A stretch of 64,000 nucleotides of DNA from positions 1,128,501 through 1,192,500 of the forward strand of contig JAPTOF010000016.1 in NCBI GenBank assembly GCA_028554755.1, read 5' to 3'. This document shows, one piece after another, positions 1-11,300 of this stretch. The translations under genes were made by a program, and so were the position numbers. The notes under the pieces are model-generated. The model did not search any database and had not been told where the DNA came from. It saw nothing but the letters and a program-made list of their open reading frames with translations. Positions within the stretch are counted from its first letter, which is position 1. Every line of letters begins with the position of its first letter. The stretch comes from Cordia subcordata. Taxonomy: Eukaryota > Streptophyta > Magnoliopsida > Boraginales > Cordiaceae.

Positions 1-434
1 CATCAATCTCCTTGATTTAATATGAGGGAACATCTGAGCTCATATTGAATCAACACCAGACTTCTCCCGATTCGGGTTGTCTTGGTTATTTCTCCAATCA
101 ACATCTTGCATCGTACGCATGCACTGACCACTCGCATGCGCCTGGGGCACCTCCATAACTTGTGCCATAATTACGCTGGTATGATATTTCATTTTCCTAG
201 GTACGTCAGGTGGCTCAATAATGCACTTGTCTGCTACTTTTGAGCTTCCTAGGTCTATAAATAACGAGCTAAAGGATGTCTCCTCAACCTCATTTTTGTC
301 AACAAACTTTTCTGGAAGTTTGGATCTTTTAGCAATTTGAAACTCCCTTTGGTCTAGTCTCCTATACTTTAATTGACCTTCTCCTCAAGTACGCTGAACA
401 CCCTTCTTCTCCTTATCATCCGCCAACCCTTTCA
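1..434 (-). mobile_element. Probable LTR/UTR edge of a Tat-type gypsy element
   Basis: There is no open frame here. A TATAAATA-like string lies at about 256-263 on the plus strand, followed by a leader-like stretch running into the antisense ORF that starts at 435. If the element is read from the minus-strand pol at 4.9-3.5 kb, this segment sits where the 3' LTR would be. No LTR partner or boundary is visible in the window, so the call rests on position. Confidence 0.3.
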
Positions 435-2675
435 ATGGCCTCCAACTTGGATTCCCAAAATGTAGAAGCCTCTTGCTATGACAAAAGGCTAGAGACCATT
501 TCCTCCGGCTCGAGTGAAAGCTCCAGCAATAGCACAGAGATTAAGGAATCTACACTACAACCCTTTAACAAATTTCCCGACACTTTTACCCCCAACACAG
601 ACAGCCTTCCCTTATCCCAGAGGATCATCCAACTAAAAGACAAACACACTGCCTCCTTCGGTCGACTCCTCCCTCGTATCAGGCTAAGGAAAGAAATTCT
701 TCGAAGCCGAGTGTCGTGATTGCCTGACAATCGACTAGATCAAAGTATACATCGCAAGCTACAAAGCCATCGAACCACCATTCGAATACAGAATTTTTGC
801 TCGAACAGAGAAGGCTTGTAGTCTGTCAGAAGGCGAGCTAGCTATCTACGAGTGTGCCTTAGTTGCCAAGCTCCACCTTCCTATTCCTGCCTTCGTAGTG
901 GACATTTTTACTTACCTGCAAATCTCACCAAGCCAACTACAACCGAACAGCTGGGTGCAGCTGCTTGGGTTCTATATCCGAGCGAAAGCTTTGAGGGCCA
1001 CTCTTACCATCAACCTTTTCATAATGGCCTTTCAAATCGATGTTGGTTCAGGGGACACCACAAGTTGGTACCACCAGCAAGGAAAGCGAGGTCGTTTCTT
1101 ACTAATGGGCTTTCCAAGCTCCAAAAAGGGTTGGCATGATCGGTACATCTTCGTGAAGAGCCCTAGCCATGAAACGTACCCCCAAATTTGGGTCACTTGC
1201 GGAAAGAGATCCCCAATTCTCTGAGCATATCCTTCTAAGAAATCAATGATTAGGAGAAACTAAAAGACGTAGGGGTCGAGCACTTTTCACTCTCTTGTTG
1301 GAAACCCCGCAAGTTTCAGAGTCTGGGCTCTACTCTAGCTTCCTGGTCCGGCTAGAAATCGGAACGCTGAAAGGTTGAACTTTTCCCTTAGTAAGTTTAA
1401 GTTGTAGGTCAATTTTTATGAATTAACTTTTGTTTATTTTGTATAGCCATGACGAGAAAAATGCCCCCGGATGTTCGGGCTGAGCTGCAAGCCATATACT
1501 GAGTATCGAAAGTAGCTGGCTAAAGCAAGAAGAAGAAAGCCTCGGCACCAGCCCCTAAGTCTCTAGCACCTCTAACCTCTACCCAGCCAGAGGACTTTAT
1601 GTGTCCACACGCTTCTGAGGGAGAGGTGAAGCGCCCTTGCGACTTCTCTGAGCATATTGCCAAAGAAAAGAAAAAGCGCCCCTTAACTTTCTCGCCGCAG
1701 CCTTAGCATGAAGTAAGCGGCCCTCATTGGGGAAAGGAAGAAATGCTCTTCTTGACCAAACCTGAGCTTGGATAACCCTTATCTCATGGGCCATCCATCC
1801 ATAGAGCTAGTGCCAGGACCGTTCGAGAAAGAACAGGGAAGTCGAGCTCCAAGCCCATGGCCTCTCTTCTAGCTCTACCCCAGAACATTCGCCTAGTTTA
1901 AGGGAATGCGGTTAACCTCATACCGATCAGGGATGTCAACATCACGACCCTACTATGCAACCCGATATATATTTGTTCCTCTCTTCTCATAAGATCTAGC
2001 TCGACATAGCTCTTAACTTGTTCTTTTACTTAGATTATAGATCTTTAGGCACAATAGTGGGATGCAGGAGAACCTAGCCTTCGCGAGAACCATGTTAGGG
2101 GAGATCATCCGACGTTTGAACTTCTTCAGGTTCAGCAACCCTAAAGGATCTTGAACAACGGCACCCTCAAATGAGGTTTTTAGTCTCCGTCAAGCGAGGA
2201 AAAAGGCTTGGAACGAACGCGACTTGGCACTGATAGAGAAGCAAGCCATAGAGAAAGCCCTGAAGGAAGCCCAAACCAAACTGGCCAAGGCGAATGAGGA
2301 GGCTAAGAAGGTCCCAGAGTTGGAGAAGTTCGCAAAGGATCTGGAGTCCAGAACTTTTGTTGCTAAGGTGGAAACGACCTCTTTGTTCCACGATAGCCTC
2401 AAGCTGTGGAACAAGCTAGCTAAACTAGGCGATGGAAACAAGTCTGCGGTCGACCAGTACAATGTCTCACCCAAGTTCGACCAAGACGCCAAGTGCTACT
2501 GTCTTCACTTCTTCAGCGAAGGAAAGATCCAGGGAATGGAAGATGCCCGTGCTCGAGCTCAAGCCATGTACCTAACCTTAACTGCAACTTCCTGTACTAT
2601 TCGGATAATGAAGAGAGAGGCAATATGGAGGTTGAGGTACTAAACTCCGATGACGAGCAGACTCTAACTGCCTAA
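435..2675 (+). pseudogene. Broken antisense extra ORF of a Tat-type retroelement
   Basis: The relic is spread over several frames. Positions 435-719 encode a Ser-rich leader that ends at a stop. A second frame, about 738-1224, reads on with motifs such as LPIPAFVVDIFTYLQISPSQ, PNSW and GFPSSKKGWHDRYIFV. These resemble the plant domain called putative gypsy-type transposon (Transposase_28-like). After a short frame at 1449 (MTRKMPPDVRAELQA) that stops at about 1500, a Glu/Lys/Ala-rich segment at 2224-2643 looks like a coiled coil. ORFs of this kind are known as additional ORFs of Tat-lineage Ty3/gypsy elements, often antisense to pol. Here it opposes the minus-strand pol remnants downstream. 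Stops and frameshifts make it non-functional. The domain name is recalled from family knowledge and was not searched. Confidence 0.55.
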
Positions 2676-2974
2676 GGCCCCAACTCGAGCCCCCAGGCCT
2701 AAGACACTACTCCTTCAGCTTCTCCTATTTCCCTGACCCTCTAGATTAGGCTTTTCTTTCCCTTGTAAAGCCTTGTAATTGGAAGGAGTTTTGTATGAAC
2801 TTCTTTGAGAATATATATATGAATTTTTTCTTTCCAACTCATGTTCTTCCTCATTTTAATTTATTTTCTTCTGAGTTGTTATTCTTTTGAATTGTTGCTT
2901 CCCTTTGATACAAGTCTGGGCTCGATTATTAGTTGCAAACTGTAAATTAGAGCTTGCCCTCTACATGCTATGAG

Positions 2975-3260
2975 TAGGTATCGAAGCTCGTTCTTTAGTT
3001 TCGATAAGTAGGAGCCAGAGCTTACTTTTTAGATGTGATAAGTAGGAGCCAGAGCTTGACTATTAAATGCAATAAGCAGGTGTTAGAGCTCAACTATTAG
3101 ATGCAATAAGTAGGAGCCGAAGCTCAACTGTTAGATGTAATAAGTAGGAGCTGGAGCTCAACTATTAGATACCATAAATAGGAGCCAAACCTCAACTGTT
3201 TAGATGCGATAAGTAGGAGCCAGAGCTCAACTATTAGATGCGAGCCACACTCATTTCTAG
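2975..3260. repeat. 34-bp tandem repeat array (about eight degenerate units)
   Basis: Units of the type GATGCAATAAGTAGGAGCC followed by an AGCTCAACTATTA-like half recur every 34 bp with a few changes each. The array lies between the antisense ORF and the pol remnant. Tat-lineage elements such as Grande and Retand are known to carry tandem repeats in this untranslated part. Units are contiguous and degenerate, with no unique spacers. Confidence 0.75.
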
Positions 3261-3479
3261 GTGCGAGCCGGAGCTCGTCTTACAGTTATGTGAAAATAAA
3301 ATAGCAAAGAATTTTTTGTGGTTTGGTAAAAAAATCATGACCTACATCCACGGGTTTGCTTCCACTATAAGTTAAGTTCAAGTACAACCTTAAGACTTGC
3401 TCCTTGTATCTATTCTCCTTAGTCTCTCTCTCTCGCTCTTCTTCTTTTTCTCTCTTTCTTTTTTTTTTTATAGAAAAAA

Positions 3480-4895
3480 TACTTCTTCAAATGCTCGGAA
3501 TTCCAAGCATTTCTTAGCTCTTTACCATTCAGCTCGGCCAAGTAATAGATGCCTGCTTTTAATTGTCAAATGACCTTATGAGGCCTTTCCTAATTAAGAG
3601 CTAACTTCTCTACTACTTGGTTTAGTTTGAAGTGGGCCTTTTTTAGAACCAAATCTTCTACCCTAATATGCCTTGGTCAGGTTTTCTTTGAAAAATGTCT
3701 CACCATAATTTCCTTTCCAGCAAGCATCCTCCGACGAGCCTTTTCCCTTAGATCTTTGATTACATCCAAATCCACTCGTTGAGCCTCGTCATTGTTAGGT
3801 GGTAGTAGGCCAATTATATCAAGTCCCCACTTCAAGAATGGGCAAGCTGCTGAAATGGACGTTACCATTGAAGAGGGTAGACATTGATACTTCCCATGCC
3901 TCTGACAAGCATCGCATATCCTTACTTTTTCCTTTGCATCCTATTTTAAGGTTAGCCAGAAGTACCCTTGTATTATAATCTTCTGCGTTAGAGCCCGAAC
4001 TCCAATGTGGTTCTTGCACACTCCTTGTTGTACCTTTGCTAGGATATACTCCCCTTCCTCAGGCTCTACACACTGGCGCAACGACCCTATGTATGATTTT
4101 CCGTATAATCTTCTGCCATGGATGAAATAATCTCATAGCTCGGGTTATGATCTTCTAAGCTTCTTTTCTTTCTTACTCTTAGGAAGCTCTCCCTTCCTTA
4201 AATACCTTATCAAAGGCCCCCTCTATGATTTGTTTAGCTCGGCTTGTGTTAGTGATAAGGCTTCTGGATTGAAACTTAGCTCGGCAATGTCTTCTATTAG
4301 CATAGTGTTTGAGATGTGAGGGCCAGATGCTAACCTTTATAAGACGTCAGCTATTGCATTTTCTTCTCTGAGGATATAGTTCACTCACCACTTCTGCACC
4401 CCCATCGCTGCTTCTTATGTCTTCGCTAGATATACCTGCATTTTCTTCCCCTGAGCCTCTATTCTCTGTTTATTTGACCTGCAATTAGCTTAGGATCTGT
4501 ATACGTCGTAATGGACCGAGCCCCTAGGGCGGTGGTTGTACAGAGTCCCGCAATCAGGGGCTCATATTCAATCTTGTTATTGGTGATTGGGAATCTGAAT
4601 TTCAGGGCATACTTGAATTGTTGTCCCTTGGCGAATGTATGACCAACCCTGCGCCTCCGCCTTGCTTACTAGTCGCTCCATCAACCCATATCTTCCATTC
4701 ATCTATTGGGGGGTCCTCTCTAATTATGCATTCGACCATGAACTTGGCTAATGCCTAGGCCTTTATTGCCGTTCAAGGTAGGCATGTGATGTCATATTGA
4801 CTTAGCTCGACCACCCAGTTGATTAATCTCCCTGAGGCTTCGGGCTTCACCAGTACTTGCTTGAGTGGTAAGTTGGTCATGACCTTTATAGGGTG
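3480..4895 (-). pseudogene. Ty3/gypsy pol remnant: RNase H and integrase, deleted inside
   Basis: Read from 4895 down, the minus strand gives the end of the RT/RNase H region (VMTNLPLKQVLVKPEASGR followed by LINWVVEL), then a decayed RNase H beginning near WVDGATSKQGG. Next come an integrase zinc-finger region (CDACQRHGKYQC) and the start of the core (PFLKWGLDIIGLLPP). The text then jumps straight to the post-core motif NDEAQRVDLDVIKDLRE and ends with matches to the usual tail EDLVLKKAHFK and WNSEHLKKYF. About 450 bp of the catalytic core is therefore missing. Frames change several times and stops are frequent, so this is a dead copy. Orientation is opposite to the ORF at 0.4-2.7 kb. Confidence 0.8.
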
Positions 4896-4911
4896 AACTT
4901 CAAAGAACAAT

Positions 4912-4942
4912 TATCATCATTATCATTATTATTATTATTATT
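4912..4942. repeat. ATT/ATC microsatellite
   Basis: Short trinucleotide run at the truncated edge of the gypsy pol remnant. It may mark the breakpoint where the element was cut off. Confidence 0.7.
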
Positions 4943-6170
4943 TTCCATCACTAATTTGACTCTCGACCATATTGAATTTGATCTGATATTACTTCTAAGA
5001 AAAATCGTCTTGTGCATTTAAACTATCAAAGAATTTAAAAGAACAATTAATTAATTCTTGTAGAAGTGGCGGCGAATGTACAGTTCAAATCACACGATAT
5101 GAGTTGGACTATGAATAATCAAGTATGAACTCTAGATGCTTAGAATTAAGCAACTCCATTCAAAACGCGTGCGATGTTTATTTTCAGTGCTTTTGGGGGC
5201 AAATAAACACGCGAAGTTAGGAATGGTCGAATTCACAAGTCAACCACTCCCACATTTGACAAGTATTTGCTTGGGTTTTTTTCTTTTTTCTTTTAATTAA
5301 TTGAGTGAAGATTAATGCAGAAGAAATTTCAAATGTGTCGAGTTTATACGAATATCTAGAAAGCAATAATGGTTGCTATGGGACACTAGTGGCTGCTATG
5401 GTATAATTTCTTGGTGTGATTAAAGAAATGCCACTTGAATAGCCAACTCACAAGCTCTTGAATCAAAGCCCAAGAAATGAAACGACAAAGCAAAAAGCAA
5501 AAAAGCTGAATTACACCTAATCTCTCCCCACGACCAATTGATACATTCTAGATTGTCATGAGAATTAACCACTAATTATTTTTCTTTTTCGTTTCAATGA
5601 AGATTTAGGCCAATTACGTAACAATCATTTTAAAATGAATTATGCTTTTTATATTTCTTCGATAAGTTCTGGAGTTGCTCAGGGTCTAGTCACTAGTTTT
5701 TGACACTTCTATCAACATTAAACTTTACAGAAAACAACAAATATTTCTTTTCTAGATTGGTTAGATCTTGCTCACTGTATTACATTCTGTTATTTATCAT
5801 TTTTGTTCTAAAGATTATATCATTACATACATGTACTCCAACTAATACTTTGTCCTATGAATATACCATAGTTGAGACCTCGTCACTTCTTTTTCGATAA
5901 AAACCGGGCTCAACTATTGATTATGCCAAATATTATTTGAAAAGTTAATATTATTTTATATCAAATCTCTTTAACATGTAATAAAATTCTTTGTTAGAGG
6001 TGAAACATTGATGAACCCTCAATTGTTAATAAAATTCTTTTTAACATGCTCTTTTCTGTTAGGCAGAATGATAGGCCATTCAACCCTCAATTGTCAACGT
6101 CATAATAGGTTTCTTTTTCTTTTTCTTTTTCTTGCGTGATGAAGTATCCATTCACGTTAATCTTAATCGT

Positions 6171-6212
<42 letters not shown>

Positions 6213-7640
6213 TATATGTATGTGTGTATATATAGTTGGATTTGTTCATATATTTCAATGCACACAGCAGAAAAAATACACACAGAGGGAGCAACTTAAT
6301 TTAATTTGTCTTGTTATTGTCATAGGAATTAAAAGCATCAGAAGAATGTGCCAAAATTTAAAATGTGTGGGAACATGTGAACGTGTCAAAATTCGAAAGT
6401 GCTAAATTTTATTAATTTTCATTGGTGATAACATAAACAGTTGGCAAGTGAATAAGATTTTGAAATAATTATATTATTATTGACTCATTAACTGGTAATG
6501 AACGTATATGAACGTGCTGACCCGAAGAGCAAACAACAATCAATAAATTAACTACTTCTTTTAAATAATATTGTTTTCTAGAGTTTCATATATTCTTTTC
6601 CTATTTATCTATATATATGTGTGTGTTGGTTTTAAGTAATTTTTCCCGAAATGTTGGATTTTTTTACACGAATTTGTCTAAGTAAGCGAGAATTTCTCAT
6701 TTCTTACTCATTTTTTGAAACGTTATCTCATTTGGTGAAGTCGGATATCTCTTTTCGCCTTTTACTTTTGTAGGAAAACTTGCATTTGTTTTTGCCGAAA
6801 CTTGCAATAAGCTCGCGTAATAACAAAGTTAAAAACAATCCTCGTAGTAGGTAAACCGAGCGACAAGTTGGGCAGCCATCGATAAAGCTCGCATTAGAAT
6901 CCTTTCACTTTTTATTCGCTCATTTTCAGAAGCGCACATATCAGATAAGGTCTCTTTCTTTCTTTTTTTTTTTTTAAAAATATATTTATAACATTTTGAT
7001 CTCGCTCATTTCAAAATATACATCTTAGTTATTGAAATTTGAGTATTAGGACACCGTTAATAAAATAGTTGATTTCCATCACAAAAATGAGGTAAACCGT
7101 TGAGATATTTCTCAAAAAGGAAAAAAAAATTGTCTGTCATGCGATTAAATTACACATTTAAGAGACCAAATATCTATAAACAATAAAATAGTTGAGTTGG
7201 CACCCCTTGAACTCATTCTGCATTATAGTAGGTAAACTAAAGATACATGATACAAATATATAAAATTTAGTATAATTACATGAATTATATTTCTTGAGAC
7301 GTGATATTCTGGCAGTTGTTTTCTTAACCTTTTATATTTTATATTTTTAATTGTTAACATTAATCTTTTCATTTTTAATTGATGAATGTATTATTATAAC
7401 TAGCTGAAAACTTGAGACTGAATATTAATAATACAAAAACAATTAGATTAGAAGAAGTATACTTCTAATAAATTAACAATTTTTAAATAAAGTTATTAAA
7501 TATCTAAATTATATAAAATAAAAAATATATCAAACTCACAGCATGACGCAAATTTTCGTAATAATTGTAAAGAAAGAAATATATGGGAAAACTCAACAAC
7601 TCTCTCTCTCTCTCTCTCTCTCCCTCTCTCCCCCGGGGAG
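4943..7640. other. AT-rich spacer upstream of 4CL
   Basis: No credible gene is seen. The stretch holds a (TA)n(CA)n microsatellite at about 6173-6235 and a (CT)n run at about 7600-7630. Short open frames are rich in Leu, Ile and Tyr and show no motif. Confidence 0.6.
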
Positions 7641-7710
7641 TCTTGTGGTAGGTAAAATACCCGGGTGTGAATGTTGTAATAGCGCTAATAGTCAACCACA
7701 ACCTTGTGTC

Positions 7711-7717
7711 ACCTAAC
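7711..7717 (+). promoter_or_regulatory. AC-III type element (ACCTAAC) upstream of 4CL
   Basis: Exact ACCTAAC about 640 bp upstream of the 4CL start codon. AC elements are bound by R2R3-MYB regulators of phenylpropanoid genes. Its distance makes a role less certain than for the proximal copy. Confidence 0.45.
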
Positions 7718-7807
7718 CACATGGACCCCCTCTACGCTTCTTTTTATTTTATTTTTCTTTTTCTTCTTCTTCTTTTTTGGCCATGTCCACTCACCCCTCT
7801 CTTTCTC

Positions 7808-7814
7808 ACCAACC
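7808..7814 (+). promoter_or_regulatory. AC-II type element (ACCAACC) upstream of 4CL
   Basis: Exact ACCAACC about 540 bp upstream of the start codon, in a C-rich patch within AT-rich DNA. It is a candidate MYB site. Confidence 0.5.
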
Positions 7815-8203
7815 ACACCTCCACACACGACATAATCACTAATCACAACATGATCAATCAAATCAATTTTTTTTCCCATTTTTTTCTTTTAACTTTATTT
7901 TTTTTTCCCATTTTTCTTTGAAGGAAAAACTTAAGGGCTCGTCTAAATTTGTTTTCTTTTAAAGTAATTTTAGAAAAAAAGATTCTTTCAGAAAATTAAA
8001 AATATTGGATTATAAAAAAATAAGTATTTGAAATTTTTTCACAATCTTAATTTTTTCGAAAGCCTAGCCAAATTGTTACTACAAAATGAACATATTATTT
8101 TCAAGAACAAAAGAGTTTTTACGTGAAAGAAACCAATCCAGACCGACTCTTTTTTCCCATTTTTGCCCTTGAAAAATTGAAAAATACCCATCATGCCCAC
8201 CTC

Positions 8204-8210
8204 ACCAACC
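8204..8210 (+). promoter_or_regulatory. Proximal AC-II element of the 4CL promoter
   Basis: ACCAACC sits about 30 bp upstream of the TATA box in a CA-rich patch, with a related ACCCAAC at 8221. This is the position in which AC elements of PAL and 4CL promoters usually act as MYB sites. Confidence 0.65.
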
Positions 8211-8239
8211 CCTCAATCTCACCCAACATGTGCCTTGCG

Positions 8240-8249
8240 TATATTTATA
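8240..8249 (+). promoter_or_regulatory. TATA box of the 4CL gene
   Basis: TATATTTATA lies 107-116 bp upstream of the start codon. Transcription would start near 8270-8280, giving a leader of about 80 nt with no upstream ATG. Confidence 0.65.
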
Positions 8250-8355
8250 CTACACAACGTGTTGGAATCAAAATCCCAGGAAGCCATAAAAGGTCACACC
8301 CTTTTTTTCCTCCATTGCTAGAAAGCTTCCTTTTGAGCTTATTGAACCAACTCCA

Positions 8356-11300
8356 ATGGAGACTCAACCAAAAACAAAGCAACAAGATATAATCTTCCGA
8401 TCAAAACTTCCCGATATATACATCCCTAAGCATCTCCCTCTACATGCTTATTGCTTCGAAAACATTGCCGACTTTAGCTCCCGACCTTGCTTAATCAATG
8501 GCGGAAATGGCCACATCTACACCTATGGCGAAGTTGAGCTCACTTCGAGAAGAGTTGGCGCTGGCCTTCACAATCTCGGCATTGCCAGAGGTGATACAAT
8601 CATGCTTCTGCTACCAAACGTACCCGAATTTGTGTTCTCTTTTCTGGGTGCGTCGTATATTGGTGCCGTCTCAACCACCGCCAACCCTTTCTTCACCTCG
8701 GCGGAGGTGATAAAGCAAGCCAAGGCCTCGAGGGCCAAGCTTATTGTCACCCAAGCCTGTAATGTAGCGAAGGTTCGGGAATTTGGCGAAGAGAATGGAG
8801 TTAGAATCATTTCCATTGATTCTGAAGTCGAGGGTTGTTTACACTTCTCGGAGCTGGATCAGGCTGACGAGCGCCACTTGCCCACGGTGGAAATCCACCC
8901 GGACGATGTCGTAGCGCTGCCGTATTCCTCCGGCACGACGGGGTTGCCGAAGGGTGTGATGTTAACCCACAAGGGGCTCGTCACAAGTGTTGCACAACAA
9001 GTTGATGGAGAGAATCCAAACTTGTATATGCATAGTGAAGATGTTTTGATGTGCACTTTGCCTTTGTTTCATATCTATTCCCTCAACTCAATCTTGCTTT
9101 GTGGGTTGAGAGTTGGGGCAGCCATTTTGCTGATGCAAAAGTTCGACATTGTTAACTTTCTCGAGCTGATACAGAAGCATAAGGTTACCATTGGGCCATT
9201 TGTGCCACCCATTGTGTTGGCCATTGCTAAGAGCCCTGTGGTTGATCAATATGATTTGTCTTCAGTCAGAACTGTGATGTCTGGTGCTGCCCCACTTGGC
9301 AAGGAGCTTGAAGACGCTGTTAGAGCTAAGTTTCCTAATGCCAAGCTTGGTCAGGTACACTCCAAGAATCATTTCTTACCAAAAATTTTTATGTTTTCGT
9401 GTCGCACGTGTCTTTGTGCACGATAAATATGACTAAGAAGGTGTTTGGCTTTTTTTTTTTTTTTTTAAGCTGTTTACAAGTAATTTTCGTGATCATAAGT
9501 AATTGATAATTAAGCAGTAAAGTGTTTGGAAAAAATATACTGGTAAACTGTTGACATATTTGACAAATATATATTCATAAGTGGCAGTGTTTGTCAAAAA
9601 TAAAGGAGAAATATTTTATTAAGATAGAAATGTGTTGTTTTTTTTTTGTTGGTAAAGCCGTTATCCTATTTGATCAAATCCCTTTATAAATAGGCAAAAA
9701 GAAATGACGGTTGCTATTTTCTTCTTACCTACTTATTTAAAGATTTTGTCAAACATATAATTTTTTTAGTTCTTATAAGCAAATTTAAAGCCAAACACCC
9801 TCTAATAAGCATGATTACTAGTTTTCAACTAAGGTTATTCTAGTTCATGTTTTCCTTGGATCTTATGTCGACAAACTTCAATTATACCTCTGTCAGAAAC
9901 GGTCCCACGCATTAGATTCCACAACCTAGGTTTTCTAAAGGAAGATTTCCCAACTATAAATCAATTATTTTCCCTATATATGAGATCCATGTTGGGTGGT
10001 TATTTATTTTGGATAAAGCAAGCAACGTGCAAGCAATAAATATCATGTTACCAAAATTGTGGGTAGCTAAATTAATGACTGTCCCTTCGGGGACATCTGA
10101 TAAAATTGGAACGGTAGAGACAAGATTAGCATGGCACTTGCGCAAGGATGACACGCACAAATTGAGAAACTGATGACTAACTACTTTTAATGTCATCAGG
10201 GGTATGGGATGACAGAGGCAGGGCCGGTGCTGGCAATGTGTTTGGCCTTCGCGAAAGAGTCGTTTGAGATAAAATCAGGGGCGTGTGGGACTGTGGTTAG
10301 AAACGCCGAGATGAAAATCGTCGACCCCGAAAATGGTGACTCTTTGCCTCGCAACAAACCTGGCGAAATTTGCATCAGAGGTGACCAGATCATGAAAGGT
10401 ACTCATTAATATATTCTTTATTACTTTTTTTAATCATATAATAATGTTAAATATATTAAATATTTATGGTATTCTTCTATTATTTCAAGATCGAATTTAT
10501 ATTTTGACCAAGTTTCTTATTATAAAGAAAGATATTAGTACGTTACGCGAAAGGTTTGATGAGTGATTTCCAAACTTTTAGACCTTAATTATTTAACCTT
10601 GTTTGGAGGTTTGAGTACATATTTTAGGTATACCAACTTGCTTGGTCACTTGTGCCACGACTTTTGGTGGTTTTAGGTCGCAGATTTTTTTTAACTTTTC
10701 TTCAACATTTTTTGACTAGTATATCATCATCTAGAAATTGATCCCCCCCCCCCCCCCCAAAAAAAAAAAAAGGAATCACCATCTAGAAAAGCTAAATAGA
10801 GGGGGTATATATCTTGGGTAGACCAATTTTTTAGCTCTACTTGGATTTCTTTTTATAATGGTTGTTTATAAATAAAAAGAACCATTACATTTTTTCGGTT
10901 CTAGCAGGTGCTCAAGCTCAAATCTTACTCCCTTTTTTTTTTTTTTTTTTTTTTTCTCTTTTGGTAGTTCAATTTGGTGTTTCCAATAAAAAATACAACT
11001 TAGAAGCACTAATCCAAGAATACTTATTTAGTGTTAGTTTGAATTGTGTAAGAAGAGTCACTAACTTTTTATTTTGAATATTCAATAATACCCAAATAAA
11101 TGTCAAACACCCTCTAAATAAATTTACTCTAAATTTTAGGTTGGGCAACATGTGCTGGTCTTATAAACATGAGGTCCATGACTTGAGGAAATAAAAAGAA
11201 AAAAGAGAGAAGAAAATGCGATCCATCATGTGGAAGTATACAAATGAAATTAAGTTTTGACCCAAGAACGGCTTTATATAATCTAGTAGCTATCACACTC

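Noticed and set aside
2975..3260. Regular repeats that could suggest a CRISPR array
   Set aside because: Units are contiguous with no unique spacers, in a plant retroelement.
7933..8070. Possible MITE with GGGCTCGTCTAAATTTG upstream of 4CL
   Set aside because: The right side does not form a convincing inverted end and no target duplication is visible.
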